The translations under genes were made by a program, and so were the position numbers. Below the pieces are notes generated by a model. That model saw only the letters and a program-made list of their open reading frames with translations. It was not told the origin of the DNA and did not search any database. From contig NZ_VLKJ01000002.1 in assembly GCF_007830315.1 (NCBI RefSeq), forward strand, positions 372,001 to 436,000: a stretch of DNA of 64,000 bases, given 5' to 3'. Origin of the DNA: Novosphingobium taihuense. GTDB taxonomy: Bacteria; Pseudomonadota; Alphaproteobacteria; Sphingomonadales; Sphingomonadaceae. This document shows, in pieces, positions 53,496-60,738 of the stretch. Every line of letters starts with the position of its first letter. The first letter of the stretch is position 1.

Positions 53496-53541
53496 GCGCA
53501 TACCTCCCATGCTTGAACAGAGCCCGTCCGGCGGACAATTC

Positions 53542-54303
53542 TCAGCGTTTCGCAATCATGCCGCCGTCCACTGGCAAGACGTGGCCCGAGATCATCGCCG
53601 CCTGATCAGAGCAGAGGAACACCACAGCCGCAGCAACCTCCTCCGGTTTGACAAGGCGTGGAAAAAGATGGTCGGCTGCCATCGCGATTTGTTGCTCTGG
53701 CGAGAACATTCCGTTCACGATCTTTGTCGCAACCAAGCCGGGCGCGATGCAGTTAACGCGAATGTTGTATTGACCATAAGTCCGTGCTGCATGAGCGGTC
53801 ATCTGCATGACTGCCGCCTTGGATCCGGCATAGACGATATCGGCGGTCTGCACCGTGCTGATCCCTGCCATCGAGGCGGTGTTGACTACGACTCCTCCAC
53901 CGTGCGCGCGCATGACCGGTAGCTGGTAGCGCATCCCAAGGAACACCGACTTGAAGGAGGCATCGCTGATCCATTCATAGTCTTGTTCGGTCAGATCTTC
54001 GAGCGGCTTGCCATTTCCGGCGCCGACGTTGTTGTGCGCGAAATCTAGTGAACCGAACCGTTCGAGAGTTTTAAGAACTAGGCGGTCGACCATTTCGCTT
54101 TGCGTGGCGTCGCATTGTATCGCTTCCGCTACGCCCCCTGCGGCATGAACGAGCGCGGCGGTTTCCTCTGCATCGGCCAGAGACAGGTCTGCAGTCATGA
54201 CGCGAGCACCTCGCTCTGCAAAAGCGATGGCAGTTGCCCGGCCAATTCCTGCGCCGGCACCGATCACCAGAGCGGTCCTTCCCGCAAAGTCACGGGCCCT
54301 CAT
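53542..54303 (-). CDS. SDR family oxidoreductase
   Basis: A 253-residue SDR: GAGAGIG cofactor loop, FAHNNVG in place of NNAG, serine in NTASMAG, YAGSK pair and SGHVLPVDGG. The aspartate in MTADLS favours NAD(H). It is a close paralogue of the SDR at 37927, with most active-site segments identical. The start at 54303 has GGAAG upstream; ATG 54324 is in frame. It lies 46 bp after the OYE gene and 46 bp before the last SDR, as the fourth gene of the P450 operon. Confidence 0.92.
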   Translation of the reverse strand: MRARDFAGRTALVIGAGAGIGRATAIAFAERGARVMTADLSLADAEETAALVHAAGGVAEAIQCDATQSEMVDRLVLKTLERFGSLDFAHNNVGAGNGKPLEDLTEQDYEWISDASFKSVFLGMRYQLPVMRAHGGGVVVNTASMAGISTVQTADIVYAGSKAAVMQMTAHAARTYGQYNIRVNCIAPGLVATKIVNGMFSPEQQIAMAADHLFPRLVKPEEVAAAVVFLCSDQAAMISGHVLPVDGGMIAKR

Positions 54304-54349
54304 ATGTTCTTCCACCCCGGTCATTATCGCGGAAAATGGTCGAGGACTG

Positions 54350-55519
54350 TCACGTCAGAATACCGACCGACGCTGGATCGAAAGCAGGAAGGGGATCGCC
54401 ATTCCGGGCCTTGTTCACCCATTGCGGATCGTGGAGGATTGCCCGCCCGACCGACGCGATATCGAATTCTCCCGCCTCGAACCGGCGCAGTACAAGGCCA
54501 AGGTTGTTCGAAGCTTGCGAGACGGCGTTGTCCGTATCATACTTGCCGTTACGAAGGCCAATCCCACCCACGACCCCGGAAAGCTTGCCGGTCAGCTTCT
54601 TTGCCCAGCCTGCAAGGGAAAGGTCGCCGTGTTCAGGAAAGGCCGGGGTATTGAAAAAGCGCACGCTTGAATCAAAGAGGTCCACACCTGCATCCGCAAT
54701 CGGGCCGAGAATGGCTTCGAGCTCCTGCGGTGTTTCACCCAGCTTCGCCCTGAAATCCTGCTGCTTCCACTGAGAGAAGCGGAAGAACAGGGGGCGATCC
54801 TCGCCGATGGCCGCGCGGCAGGTTTTCACCAGTTCCACAGCAAAGCGCGTACGTTCGACAGAATTGCCGCCCCATGGTGCACTGCGCCGGTTCGTTTCGC
54901 CCCACAGGAACGCATCGACAAGGTAACCGTGCGCACCGTGGATCGCCAAGCCATCAAAGCCGGCAGCAACCGCGTCGCGCGCGGCCCGGCCAAACCCAGC
55001 GACAACATCCGCAATTTCTTCGTCACTCGGCACGGGCATCGGTTCGGCAGCGATGATGCGCGCCATCTCGATATAGGAAATGTCGGCCTTGGCCGGATCG
55101 CCATAGTGACCTGAAGGGGAGAACGCGGGCGTCTTGCCATCCGGCATCCGCATTGGGCCTTGATGCCACAACTGCGGGATGATGTGTCCGCCCTTGGCAT
55201 GAACTGCATCGACGACCTTCCTCCAGGCTGTAATGGCCTGTGGATCCCGGAACACGGGAAGGTTCGTTTCGCCGAGACCGGTATCACCTACAGAGGCTGG
55301 ATGATCGGTGCCAATCGCCTCGGTGGTGATCAACCCGGTTCCACCCTCGACGCGACGCTCGTAATACCCGACAACATCGTCGCCCGGCAATCCGTCCGGG
55401 CAAAAGCTGCGCGTCATCGGCGCCATGACGAAGCGGTTCGGGATCGTCATGCCCCGAATTGTCAACGGCTCGAACAGGGGCGCAAGGTCTGCGGGGCTAG
55501 GGGGCTGCTCAGTGCTCAA
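54350..55519 (-). CDS. NADH:flavin oxidoreductase, Old Yellow Enzyme family
   Basis: A 389-residue single-domain OYE, close paralogue of the one at 29274: PLTIRGMTIPNRF, MAPMTRSFCPDGLPGDDVV, PQLWHQGPMRMPDG and IHGAHGYLVDAFLWGETN are nearly the same. It reduces C=C bonds conjugated to a carbonyl. Translation apparently starts at TTG 55519 with AAGGG 7 bp upstream; no ATG is available before the conserved domain, and the paralogue's N terminus supports this position. It lies between ferredoxin (37 bp) and SDR (46 bp) genes. The operon context suggests reduction of an enone formed by the P450 and SDRs. Confidence 0.92.
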   Translation of the reverse strand: MSTEQPPSPADLAPLFEPLTIRGMTIPNRFVMAPMTRSFCPDGLPGDDVVGYYERRVEGGTGLITTEAIGTDHPASVGDTGLGETNLPVFRDPQAITAWRKVVDAVHAKGGHIIPQLWHQGPMRMPDGKTPAFSPSGHYGDPAKADISYIEMARIIAAEPMPVPSDEEIADVVAGFGRAARDAVAAGFDGLAIHGAHGYLVDAFLWGETNRRSAPWGGNSVERTRFAVELVKTCRAAIGEDRPLFFRFSQWKQQDFRAKLGETPQELEAILGPIADAGVDLFDSSVRFFNTPAFPEHGDLSLAGWAKKLTGKLSGVVGGIGLRNGKYDTDNAVSQASNNLGLVLRRFEAGEFDIASVGRAILHDPQWVNKARNGDPLPAFDPASVGILT

Positions 55520-55556
55520 CGGTTGACCCTTGGCTATGCATGTTCCTGACCGCAGC

Positions 55557-55892
55557 CTAGAACTGTGTTTCGGGAATGGTCACTTCCGCGCCGGAAAGCG
55601 CCGCGCTCAGCTTGATCTGGCAACTCAGCCGACTTGTCGGGCGTCGTTCGCTGGAAACGATGTCCAACATGTCGACCTCGTTTTCCGAAGGCGCTTCGGC
55701 CTGCGCAAATGTCGTCTCGTCGAGATAGACATGGCAAGTGCCGCACGACATGGAGCCACCACACTCAGCGGTTATGCCTTCTATGCCATTGGCATAGGCA
55801 ACTTCCATCACGGTTTCGCCAGCAGCGCCGACGACCTGCTGTCGCGTGCCATCTGCCGACAGGAAGGTGAACTTGATCTTCTCCGATTCCAT
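55557..55892 (-). CDS. [2Fe-2S] ferredoxin, adrenodoxin/putidaredoxin type
   Basis: A 111-residue plant/adrenodoxin-fold ferredoxin. The cluster cysteines are C44, C50, C53 and C91 (CX5CX2CX37C). It passes electrons from a ferredoxin reductase to a P450, here almost certainly the adjacent one (56 bp upstream). GGAGGT is present before ATG 55892. It is the only ferredoxin in the window, so it may also serve the other three P450s; no ferredoxin reductase gene is present. The lack of an N-terminal transit or signal peptide agrees with a cytoplasmic location. Confidence 0.95.
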   Translation of the reverse strand: MESEKIKFTFLSADGTRQQVVGAAGETVMEVAYANGIEGITAECGGSMSCGTCHVYLDETTFAQAEAPSENEVDMLDIVSSERRPTSRLSCQIKLSAALSGAEVTIPETQF

Positions 55893-55948
55893 GTAACCTC
55901 CAAGCTCAGATCGAGCTTCCAGACTTCTTGCCAGACGGGATCGCTTGC

Positions 55949-57214
55949 CTATGCGTAAAGCCTTACCGGCAATCGTGAGGGCCCTCTGAATGTAAGAACG
56001 CCGACGATTTCGACCGGGTCATCATTGACCAGAGACATGTCGGGGAACGCCTTCGTCAGTTCCTCAAGCATCATCCGCACCTGCATCCTGGCGATCGGCG
56101 CACCCATGCAGAAATGGATGCCATTGCCAAAAGCAAGGTGCGAACGGGCGTTCTTGCGCCGGATATCAAAGACATCACCATTCTCGTGCACGCTTTCGTC
56201 CCGGCTTGCAGAAGCGAGAGATAGCAAAAGTTTCGTCCCGGCAGGCAGACTGACCCCGCCCAATTCGAAGTCTTCCTTGGCAACACGGCGCCAAGAGACG
56301 ACCGAGGAACAGAAGCGAAAGCCTTCCTCGACCGCGTTGGGTATCAGTGAAGGATCGGCAACGAGGGCGGCCCAATCATCCGGGCGGCGGAGCAATTCGA
56401 GGATGATGTTTGCCGACGCGTTTGATGTCGTTTCGTGGGCAGCAAGCAGCAGTGCGAAAACGAGACTCTTGAGTTCATTCTCGGTGAGCTTCTCATCGTC
56501 GCCACCGCGCGAGGCGAGTAGCCAGCTCGGGTAGTCGTCGCCAGGGTTCTGCTTGCGCTGCTCGACCAGATCGCAGGAGAAGCGCCAGAAGTCGAGCAGG
56601 TCATCGCCAGCGGACATCTGTTCCTCCCGCGTCGGAAAGCCGTGCATCAGCTTGACGCGCAGCTCGGTCCAGGCCTTGATCCGGCGTGGATCGATATCCT
56701 TCACGCCGAGCAGCAGAAACGCAGTCATGGCTGGAAGTTCGTAGGTCAGCGCATCAACAAGATCGACGGTATCCTTGCCTTTCATCGCCTCGACGTAGCT
56801 CTGGACTAGCTGCCGCACTTCGGCCTCGAAGGATTGCAGCTTCTTCGGGTTGAGAAAGCCCTGCACGTGACTGCGCACCCGGCTGTGGCGTGGAGGATCG
56901 CATGCGACCTGAACGCTCTCATTGGTGAAACCGTTGTCGGCAAGAAACTGCAGCAGTTCAGGCGGCCATGGTACCACAGCCTGCGTGGCGACAGAGGCAG
57001 AGAACCTTTCATGGTCGCGCAGGACGGAGATGACGTCTTCTCGCCGACTGACGACCCAGTAGTCGATCTGCGGTGCATAGAAGATCGGCACATCCTTGCG
57101 GTACTCCGCAAGCTGCTCGAACATGCCATCGTGCTCGAACGGCTGGAAGCGCTCGCCTGCCGCGTGCATGGGGCAGCCAACGGGTATCGCTGCCGGATCG
57201 AGTTGGGTGGCCAT
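55949..57214 (-). CDS. Cytochrome P450
   Basis: A 421-residue soluble bacterial P450. The heme loop FGNGIHFCMG gives the ligand at about C369, ExxR is EGFR, and the I-helix is LLAAHETTSNAS, where the acid is glutamate. GGGAG lies 7 bp before ATG 57214; ATG 57244 and the longer frame to 57301 are less likely. The first gene of the operon with ferredoxin, OYE and two SDRs, with which it forms a full hydroxylation, oxidation and ene-reduction cassette. An inverted repeat lies upstream at 57300-57351. Confidence 0.93.
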   Translation of the reverse strand: MATQLDPAAIPVGCPMHAAGERFQPFEHDGMFEQLAEYRKDVPIFYAPQIDYWVVSRREDVISVLRDHERFSASVATQAVVPWPPELLQFLADNGFTNESVQVACDPPRHSRVRSHVQGFLNPKKLQSFEAEVRQLVQSYVEAMKGKDTVDLVDALTYELPAMTAFLLLGVKDIDPRRIKAWTELRVKLMHGFPTREEQMSAGDDLLDFWRFSCDLVEQRKQNPGDDYPSWLLASRGGDDEKLTENELKSLVFALLLAAHETTSNASANIILELLRRPDDWAALVADPSLIPNAVEEGFRFCSSVVSWRRVAKEDFELGGVSLPAGTKLLLSLASASRDESVHENGDVFDIRRKNARSHLAFGNGIHFCMGAPIARMQVRMMLEELTKAFPDMSLVNDDPVEIVGVLTFRGPSRLPVRLYA

Positions 57215-57547
57215 GAATGTCTCCCGAAATACTGGTTCGCTCATTCGAGCCTGGTGAGGCCCACATGCCGGTTGGCTGTTCCGCTTATCGCCCACGTACA
57301 CAATGCAGGACAGATCTGCGAATATCGGAAGTGATTGTGGCGATGCATTGTGAGGATCGAAATCGACCTAGCGCTTCTTAATATATCGCCATAATTCAAT
57401 ATTTTAACAGAAAATCAGCAAAGCTTTTGTGATCTATCAGCACCATGATATCGGGCTGCGAGAGGCATTCGTCTCACTGAAATAAAGCCAGACGAGGCTG
57501 CAGACCTACAGAGCAAAGGTTGTTCGCCAAAGGGGGCCAATGGACTT
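57215..57547. other. Intergenic region between LanC-like and P450 genes
   Basis: 333 bp with no gene. It contains the ACAATGCA/TGCATTGT inverted repeat and an AT-rich block at 57376-57420, the likely promoter of the P450 operon. I looked for a short precursor peptide here because of the LanC-like gene and found none. Confidence 0.4.
57300..57351. promoter_or_regulatory. Widely spaced inverted repeat upstream of P450 operon
   Basis: ACAATGCA at 57300-57307 and TGCATTGT at 57344-57351 are perfect inverted 8-mers 44 bp apart centre to centre, about four helical turns. They lie just upstream of the P450 start and next to an AT-rich block. The layout suits two bound dimers or a looped regulator. 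No regulator gene is adjacent. Confidence 0.35.
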
Positions 57548-59029
57548 TCAGACCTTCTTCGTCGGGAATGGGTTGTCCCAGGGAAGATTGACTTCGTATT
57601 GTCCGGCATTTGCCAAATGCAGGTGCAGCAACGCGCTTGCGATGCCGGACGCGCCGATCATGTAACCTGCTTCGGCATTAACATTGGCAGGCTCGACTCT
57701 TGCCCAAGCCATGTACCATTTGGCACCCTTGCCATCCAGATTACTCGAACGGCTGGATATCGTTGCCGCGGCCCGTTGTGCGACCTTAAGATACTCCGGA
57801 TTGCCGTATCTCGCCCATAGACCCAGAAACAGCGTAACATGGCTGGCTACGCCGCAGCATTGTGTGACAGTGTTCCACATGCCGCGGCTTTCGAGTTCTG
57901 GTGCCCCAGCTGACAGGATGCCTTCGGCGAGACGGCTGGTCCAGTCGAGGTAAAGGCGCTCTCCGGTCAGATTGTGAAGCTTGTAGAACAAGCGCGCGGT
58001 ACCGGCCGCGCCGTGGCAGAAGCCGAGGTAGAACACATCAGGATGATCGGGCAAGGCATAGGGGATCAAAGCCGCCTTCCCATTTCCGACTGCGAGATTC
58101 ATGAGATGTTGCGCGCCGCGTTTAGCCGCATCCAGGTAGCGCGGGTCACCGGACTCTTCATGGATCGATGCAAGGGTATAGGCGATGCCAGCCGTACCCA
58201 ATTCAAATCCGGGGTAGTAAAGATTCGGAAAGACCGGGTTCTGCGGCCCCTTCCATGCGAGCGTTCCGTCAGTTTCCTGCGATGCGAGGCTGATCAACCT
58301 GTCTCCAGCCATCTCCGCTGTGCGCAGGTAATCCTTACGATTCAGAATCCTCGCAGCGTGCAACAGGAACAGGATCGTGCTGCTGTCTGCAATATAGCCT
58401 GCGAACGGGGTCCAAGTGCCTTTGGTATTGTTGTGATCGGCGGCCGCAACGATACGGTCTGCGATCGACTGCAGGGCTGCTGTGAAGCGTTGCTCCGACA
58501 GCATGTCTCCAACCTTGTAAAGCGCCATGCCGATACCGGAAACGCCAAAAATCATGCTCCAGCGCATGTCGATTGTCGGAATGGGTGTATCGGCGATAGC
58601 CCTCCACCGTTTAAGCAGGCGTTCGGCCCCCGCGATTGCCGCTTCACGATAACGCACCTCGCCGGTTTTCTGCGCCAGTTCTGCGAAGGTCACTATCATT
58701 CCGGCGATGCCGCAATAGAATGACTCCGGAGAGCTCGATGTCATGAAAAGTCGCTTTGGATTGCTCGGGTCCGCAGGAAAGAACACGCCAAACTCATCCG
58801 CACTTCTCGATGACAAGATCCAGTCTGCGGCAGATTTCGCCATCTCAAGGTAGTTGTTGCTGGGCCCAAACGATTGGCCGGTGAGCGGCGATGCCGACGC
58901 GGCCCCCGCAGCAATGGCCTGATGCGGTATGGCAGTCAGCAACGACCCGGCTCCGGCTGTCGCGACACCCGCGTGCAACAGATCCCTTCTTGAAACCGAC
59001 GTATTGCTGGCCTCGTGTACGCAGACCAT
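57548..59029 (-). CDS. Tat-exported LanC-like (lanthionine cyclase fold) protein
   Basis: A 493-residue protein with an N-terminal twin-arginine signal (SRRDLLHAG, with R14 and R15, followed by a hydrophobic stretch and an AIAAGAA-type cleavage region), so it should be exported folded to the periplasm. The mature part is an alpha/alpha barrel of LanC type, with repeats GIAGM, GVSGIG, GTAGIAY, CHGAAG, CCGVAS and GASGIA. The zinc-site cysteines are C338 (in FCHGAAG) and C391, C392 (in QCCG). In NisC-type cyclases the last ligand pair is Cys-His; the CCG form resembles ProcM-type enzymes with three cysteine ligands. No dehydratase or precursor gene is nearby. GGAGAGGG precedes ATG 59029. Its substrate is unknown. 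Confidence 0.82.
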   Translation of the reverse strand: MVCVHEASNTSVSRRDLLHAGVATAGAGSLLTAIPHQAIAAGAASASPLTGQSFGPSNNYLEMAKSAADWILSSRSADEFGVFFPADPSNPKRLFMTSSSPESFYCGIAGMIVTFAELAQKTGEVRYREAAIAGAERLLKRWRAIADTPIPTIDMRWSMIFGVSGIGMALYKVGDMLSEQRFTAALQSIADRIVAAADHNNTKGTWTPFAGYIADSSTILFLLHAARILNRKDYLRTAEMAGDRLISLASQETDGTLAWKGPQNPVFPNLYYPGFELGTAGIAYTLASIHEESGDPRYLDAAKRGAQHLMNLAVGNGKAALIPYALPDHPDVFYLGFCHGAAGTARLFYKLHNLTGERLYLDWTSRLAEGILSAGAPELESRGMWNTVTQCCGVASHVTLFLGLWARYGNPEYLKVAQRAAATISSRSSNLDGKGAKWYMAWARVEPANVNAEAGYMIGASGIASALLHLHLANAGQYEVNLPWDNPFPTKKV

Positions 59030-59380
59030 GTTCGCCCTCTCCATTGTTCTCGTCACAGGATTGCTGAAAAGCGGCGCTATGACTGCCATCTTGCAATGGA
59101 TGCAGAGGCGCTGATCCCGATCAGGTCCGTTGGGAGAGCGTATGGCGGTGCTTCTGGCACGACAAGGACCGTCGAGTGCCACAGTACCGGTTTCATCTAC
59201 CTGATAAGCTTGGGCTGGATCGCCGATGGACGCCATGTCTGAGATTTGTTTTCGCAAGACCGCAACAGCCAAATCTCAATCATGATTGTGTAAGGTTGAT
59301 GCTGCTTTTTCCATGGCTTGTGCCACGTCAGGATTTACGCTTCGGAGAAGTCCTGGACATGGGGCTGGGCGGGAGAGCAG
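59030..59380. other. Divergent intergenic region
   Basis: 351 bp between the divergent LanC-like and OYE genes. No gene with recognisable similarity. GGGAGAG at about 59371 is the ribosome site of the OYE gene. No strong repeat. Confidence 0.3.
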
Positions 59381-60538
59381 ATGAGCGGATTGTTCAGCGT
59401 GCTGTCGGTTGGCGCAGTTCAGCTGCGAAACAGGTTTGTTCTTCCAGCCATGCAGCGCGGGCTCGCGGTCAATTACACGCTGACGCCACAATTGATCGAG
59501 TACTACCGACGCTGTGCGCATGGTGGTGCAGGTCTGATCATCACGGAATCAGTTGCAGTCAATCATCCCACTGCCACCGGCCATGATGGCTTTGTCATGA
59601 TGATCGATGCGTCGCGAGCCGATTCCTGGACCCGCTGCTTCGATGCCGTACATGGTGAGGGTAGCCGGATTCTGGTTCAGCTGAACCATACAGGGGCCTG
59701 CCGCGTGGAGAACTCCGGAGGGCCGAGGCCGGATATGGCGTCCTTGAGCCCGAGTGGCCTAATCCGGGCAGGCAATCCCAATGGTCGGGCTGCGACGTTG
59801 GCAGAACTCGCCGAGATTCGCGATGGCTTCGTCGATAGCGCGATGCAAGCGAAGGCATTCGGCGCCGACGGTGTCGAAGTCCACTGCGCCCACGGCTATC
59901 TTCTGGATCAGTTTCTATGGTCGGAGACCAATCTTCGTGCCGACGACTATGGCGGCGCGACCCTGGCGGAACGGGCTCGTTTCCCCGCTGAGATCGTAGC
60001 CGCTATCCGGAAGGCTGCAGGCGCTGATTTTCTGATCAGCGTTCGCTTTTCCCAATGGAAGGAAGCCGACTATTCGGCTCGCATCGTTCATTCTGCGCAG
60101 GAATTGCAACCTTTTCTGAAGCGCATGCAAGATGCCGGAGCGGACCTGTTCCACGCATCGACGCGGCGGTTCTATGAACCCGCGGCGGTTGACGCCCCGA
60201 CGACCTTTGCCGGTTGGGTGAAATCGCAAACCGATCTCCCCGTGATTACGGTAGGTTCAGTCGGTCTCAATGTTGATGTCATGGACACTATCTACACCGA
60301 GCAGGTAATCGAAAGCCGCACGCAGCAAAGTATCGAAAAGCTCGAAACCTTGTTCCGCGAGGGACAGTTTGATCTTGTAGCGGTAGGCCGCAGCATGATG
60401 GGCGATCCGGATTGGGTCAACAAGATCAGGGAAGGGCGCTATGCCGACGTGATCCCCTTCCGACGTGAGATCGTGAAGCAGGCGCTGAGCGAATGGGACG
60501 ACTCCGCAATCGTTGGCTCAGCAACTTCGCATGATTGA
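59381..60538 (+). CDS. NADH:flavin oxidoreductase, Old Yellow Enzyme family (third, diverged copy)
   Basis: A 385-residue single-domain OYE, more distant from those at 29274 and 54350. QLRNRFVLPAMQRG, QLNHTG in place of QLWHQG, VEVHCAHGYLLDQFLWSETN and VAVGRSMMGDPDW are the family motifs; the histidine of CAHGY and the RFSQWKE arginine segment are kept. The start at 59381 has GGGAGAG upstream; the frame reaches 59318. A single-copy transcript between divergent LanC-like and convergent molybdoenzyme genes. It probably reduces another enone or dienone; MAPMTRS of the other two is replaced by LPAMQRG, so a different substrate is likely. Confidence 0.9.
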   Translation: MSGLFSVLSVGAVQLRNRFVLPAMQRGLAVNYTLTPQLIEYYRRCAHGGAGLIITESVAVNHPTATGHDGFVMMIDASRADSWTRCFDAVHGEGSRILVQLNHTGACRVENSGGPRPDMASLSPSGLIRAGNPNGRAATLAELAEIRDGFVDSAMQAKAFGADGVEVHCAHGYLLDQFLWSETNLRADDYGGATLAERARFPAEIVAAIRKAAGADFLISVRFSQWKEADYSARIVHSAQELQPFLKRMQDAGADLFHASTRRFYEPAAVDAPTTFAGWVKSQTDLPVITVGSVGLNVDVMDTIYTEQVIESRTQQSIEKLETLFREGQFDLVAVGRSMMGDPDWVNKIREGRYADVIPFRREIVKQALSEWDDSAIVGSATSHD

Positions 60539-60738
60539 TCGTTTCGGATCGGGGCATTCCAAGCGCTAGGGTCAGGACCTAGTAAGGTCATTGTTGCGCG
60601 ATGCCCTGAATGCTCGACGCGCCCTTCGCAAACGCCTTCATCATGTGATCACTGACTGGCGACGTGCGGCCTTGCGGCTTGGTTTGGCTCTCGCCAATGG
60701 TCGCTGGAATTGACGCTATCGATGACCGCGAGATGCAC

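Noticed and set aside
57302..57547. Search for a lanthipeptide precursor next to the LanC-like gene
   Set aside because: No short frame with a leader-like region and a Cys/Ser/Thr-rich core and ribosome site; no dehydratase in the window. A lanthipeptide biosynthetic cluster is not supported.
57974..58723. 249-codon plus-strand frame
   Set aside because: Antisense to the LanC-like gene; no ribosome site and no domain. The LanC repeats are plainly in the minus frame.
60565..60585. CTAGG/CCTAG hairpin between the convergent OYE and molybdoenzyme genes
   Set aside because: Stem of only 5 bp with no T-tract; too weak to call a terminator.
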